The notes below the pieces were generated by a model. It saw only the letters and a program-made list of their open reading frames with translations, was not told where the DNA came from and did not search any database. A stretch of 64,000 nucleotides of DNA from Sinomicrobium sp. GTDB taxonomy: Bacteria > Bacteroidota > Bacteroidia > Flavobacteriales > Flavobacteriaceae. This document shows, piece by piece, positions 63,304 to 64,000 of this stretch. The number at the start of each line of letters is the position of its first letter. Within the stretch, counting starts at the first letter, position 1. The DNA is taken from the NCBI GenBank assembly GCA_029266035.1, contig JAJUFH010000003.1, positions 124,001-188,000 on the forward strand, read 5' to 3'. The position numbers and the translations under genes are program-made.

Positions 63304-64000
63304 ATGAAATACTTAAAAAGATTAAGTGGTTATACGTTAGTCTATGTGCTTTTACTTTCGATGAACTCCTATGCGGTGTTCGGGAGTACATTAAAGGACT
63401 CACTTGCTTTGGATAAAAGTATCCGTACAGGAGTTTTACCCAATGGCTTTACCTATTATTTAAAACCGACCCTAGATACGGATAAAATCAGTTTGCGATT
63501 TTATGTAAAGGTGGGTGAGTATAATGAAAGACTACTACAAACACAATATGCCCATCTACTGGAGCATATGGGATATGCAGAAGGTTACGTACAATATTTC
63601 TACTCGAAAAATGGTGATGCATTTAAAAAATCAGGGAATACTACTTATGCTATGACAGCGGATTTATACACACCATATTGGAGTAGTGTTCAGGCAGAAG
63701 ATACTACATCCTTAAAAGATTGTTTACAGTGGTTTGCCAATATTGCCAATATGGAGTTGAAAGAATCGGTGGTATTACGTGAAGCTCGTTGTGTAAGGCA
63801 GGAGTTCGTTTATAAGCAGACGCCTGGGGTTGGTTTAAACAGCTATTTTGACGAGCATATTAGGGAAGCGACCATATTCTTTGACAAAGAAGGAGAAAGC
63901 CCATATGCCAATTGGCTTTCCACTTATGAAATGGGAGGGATTTCTGTACCTTCCGTACGTGAGTTTTACCACCGCTGGTACCGGCCGGATCGTATGGGGT
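63304..64000 (+). CDS. M16-family (insulinase-type) zinc protease, 3' end beyond the window
   Basis: The first ~232 residues of a predicted exported M16 metallopeptidase. After a signal peptide (MKYLKRLSGYTLVYVLLLSMNSYAVFG) it has VLPNGFTYYLKP, the inverted zinc motif HLLEH (about residue 84-88), YAMTADLY and WYRPDRM near the edge. An ATG at 63283 would add seven residues. It follows susD by 34 bases and so joins the SusCD unit, suggesting that the imported ligand is a peptide or protein. The C-terminal half is outside the window. Confidence 0.88.
   Translation, partial: MKYLKRLSGYTLVYVLLLSMNSYAVFGSTLKDSLALDKSIRTGVLPNGFTYYLKPTLDTDKISLRFYVKVGEYNERLLQTQYAHLLEHMGYAEGYVQYFYSKNGDAFKKSGNTTYAMTADLYTPYWSSVQAEDTTSLKDCLQWFANIANMELKESVVLREARCVRQEFVYKQTPGVGLNSYFDEHIREATIFFDKEGESPYANWLSTYEMGGISVPSVREFYHRWYRPDRMG

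Noticed and set aside
1-64000. tRNA, rRNA, CRISPR array, integrase or transposase
   Set aside because: No tRNA T-loop pattern, no regularly spaced direct repeats of CRISPR type, and no transposase or integrase protein were seen on reading both strands; this is by eye, not by a search.

Overview
This 64 kb window is chromosomal DNA from a member of the Bacteroidota, most likely a Flavobacteriaceae. The evidence is a gldH gliding-motility lipoprotein gene, a SusC/SusD pair preceded by an ECF sigma/FecR pair, DUF4270 and IPExxVDY family proteins, a sufBCDS operon led by a HesB/IscA gene, many TAnnTTTG promoter boxes without Shine-Dalgarno sequences, and conserved flavobacterial gene orders such as panC-panD-flippase-esterase-radA and purF-like/pfkB/rnhA/purN | acpP-fabF-rnc-IPExxVDY-pyk. 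The genus cannot be fixed from sequence alone. I see no rRNA, tRNA, CRISPR array, prophage or intact insertion sequence.

Layout. 0-9 kb: a conserved hypothetical gene with rsmI, a GNAT and a VOC protein, a MATE exporter, an enoyl-CoA hydratase, an ECF sigma factor with a membrane-anchored beta-barrel partner, a lipoprotein and recA. 9-16 kb: trhO, ricT/PSP1, gldH, PBP1A and a two-subunit CoA transferase. 16-21 kb (minus strand): radA, a hydrolase-fold protein lacking its nucleophile, a flippase-like membrane protein, panD and panC. 21.5-26.4 kb: a GT5-like N-domain protein, a DUF4270 lipoprotein, an alpha/beta hydrolase, a small Cys-rich protein and thiL. 26.7-32.2 kb: the iron-sulfur assembly operon. 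32.3-34.6 kb: prs, rplY and pth. 34.7-43.6 kb: purine, RNase, fatty-acid and glycolysis genes, with acpP/fabF/rnc as the core. 43.7-54.2 kb: dinB, a CYTH protein, a regulator-led RND efflux operon and pbpC. 54.5-64 kb: gpsA, a decayed Fic-family gene with an operator-like array, then an ECF sigma - FecR anti-sigma - SusC - SusD - M16 protease locus that runs off the right edge.

Most of the window is core housekeeping DNA. The stretches that look accessory or unusual are the ECF/trans-envelope barrel pair near 5.3-7.3 kb, with internal palindromic coding repeats; the purine-rich minisatellite before the suf operon; the degraded fic remnant at 55.6-55.9 kb; and the FecR-regulated SusCD/M16 uptake locus after it. 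Three proteins keep a family fold but have lost hallmark residues (GT5-like, hydrolase-like, IPExxVDY-like), so their functions are open. Nothing in the window is clearly a wholly new system; the best candidate for undescribed biology is the single-polypeptide inner-membrane-to-outer-membrane sigma partner.
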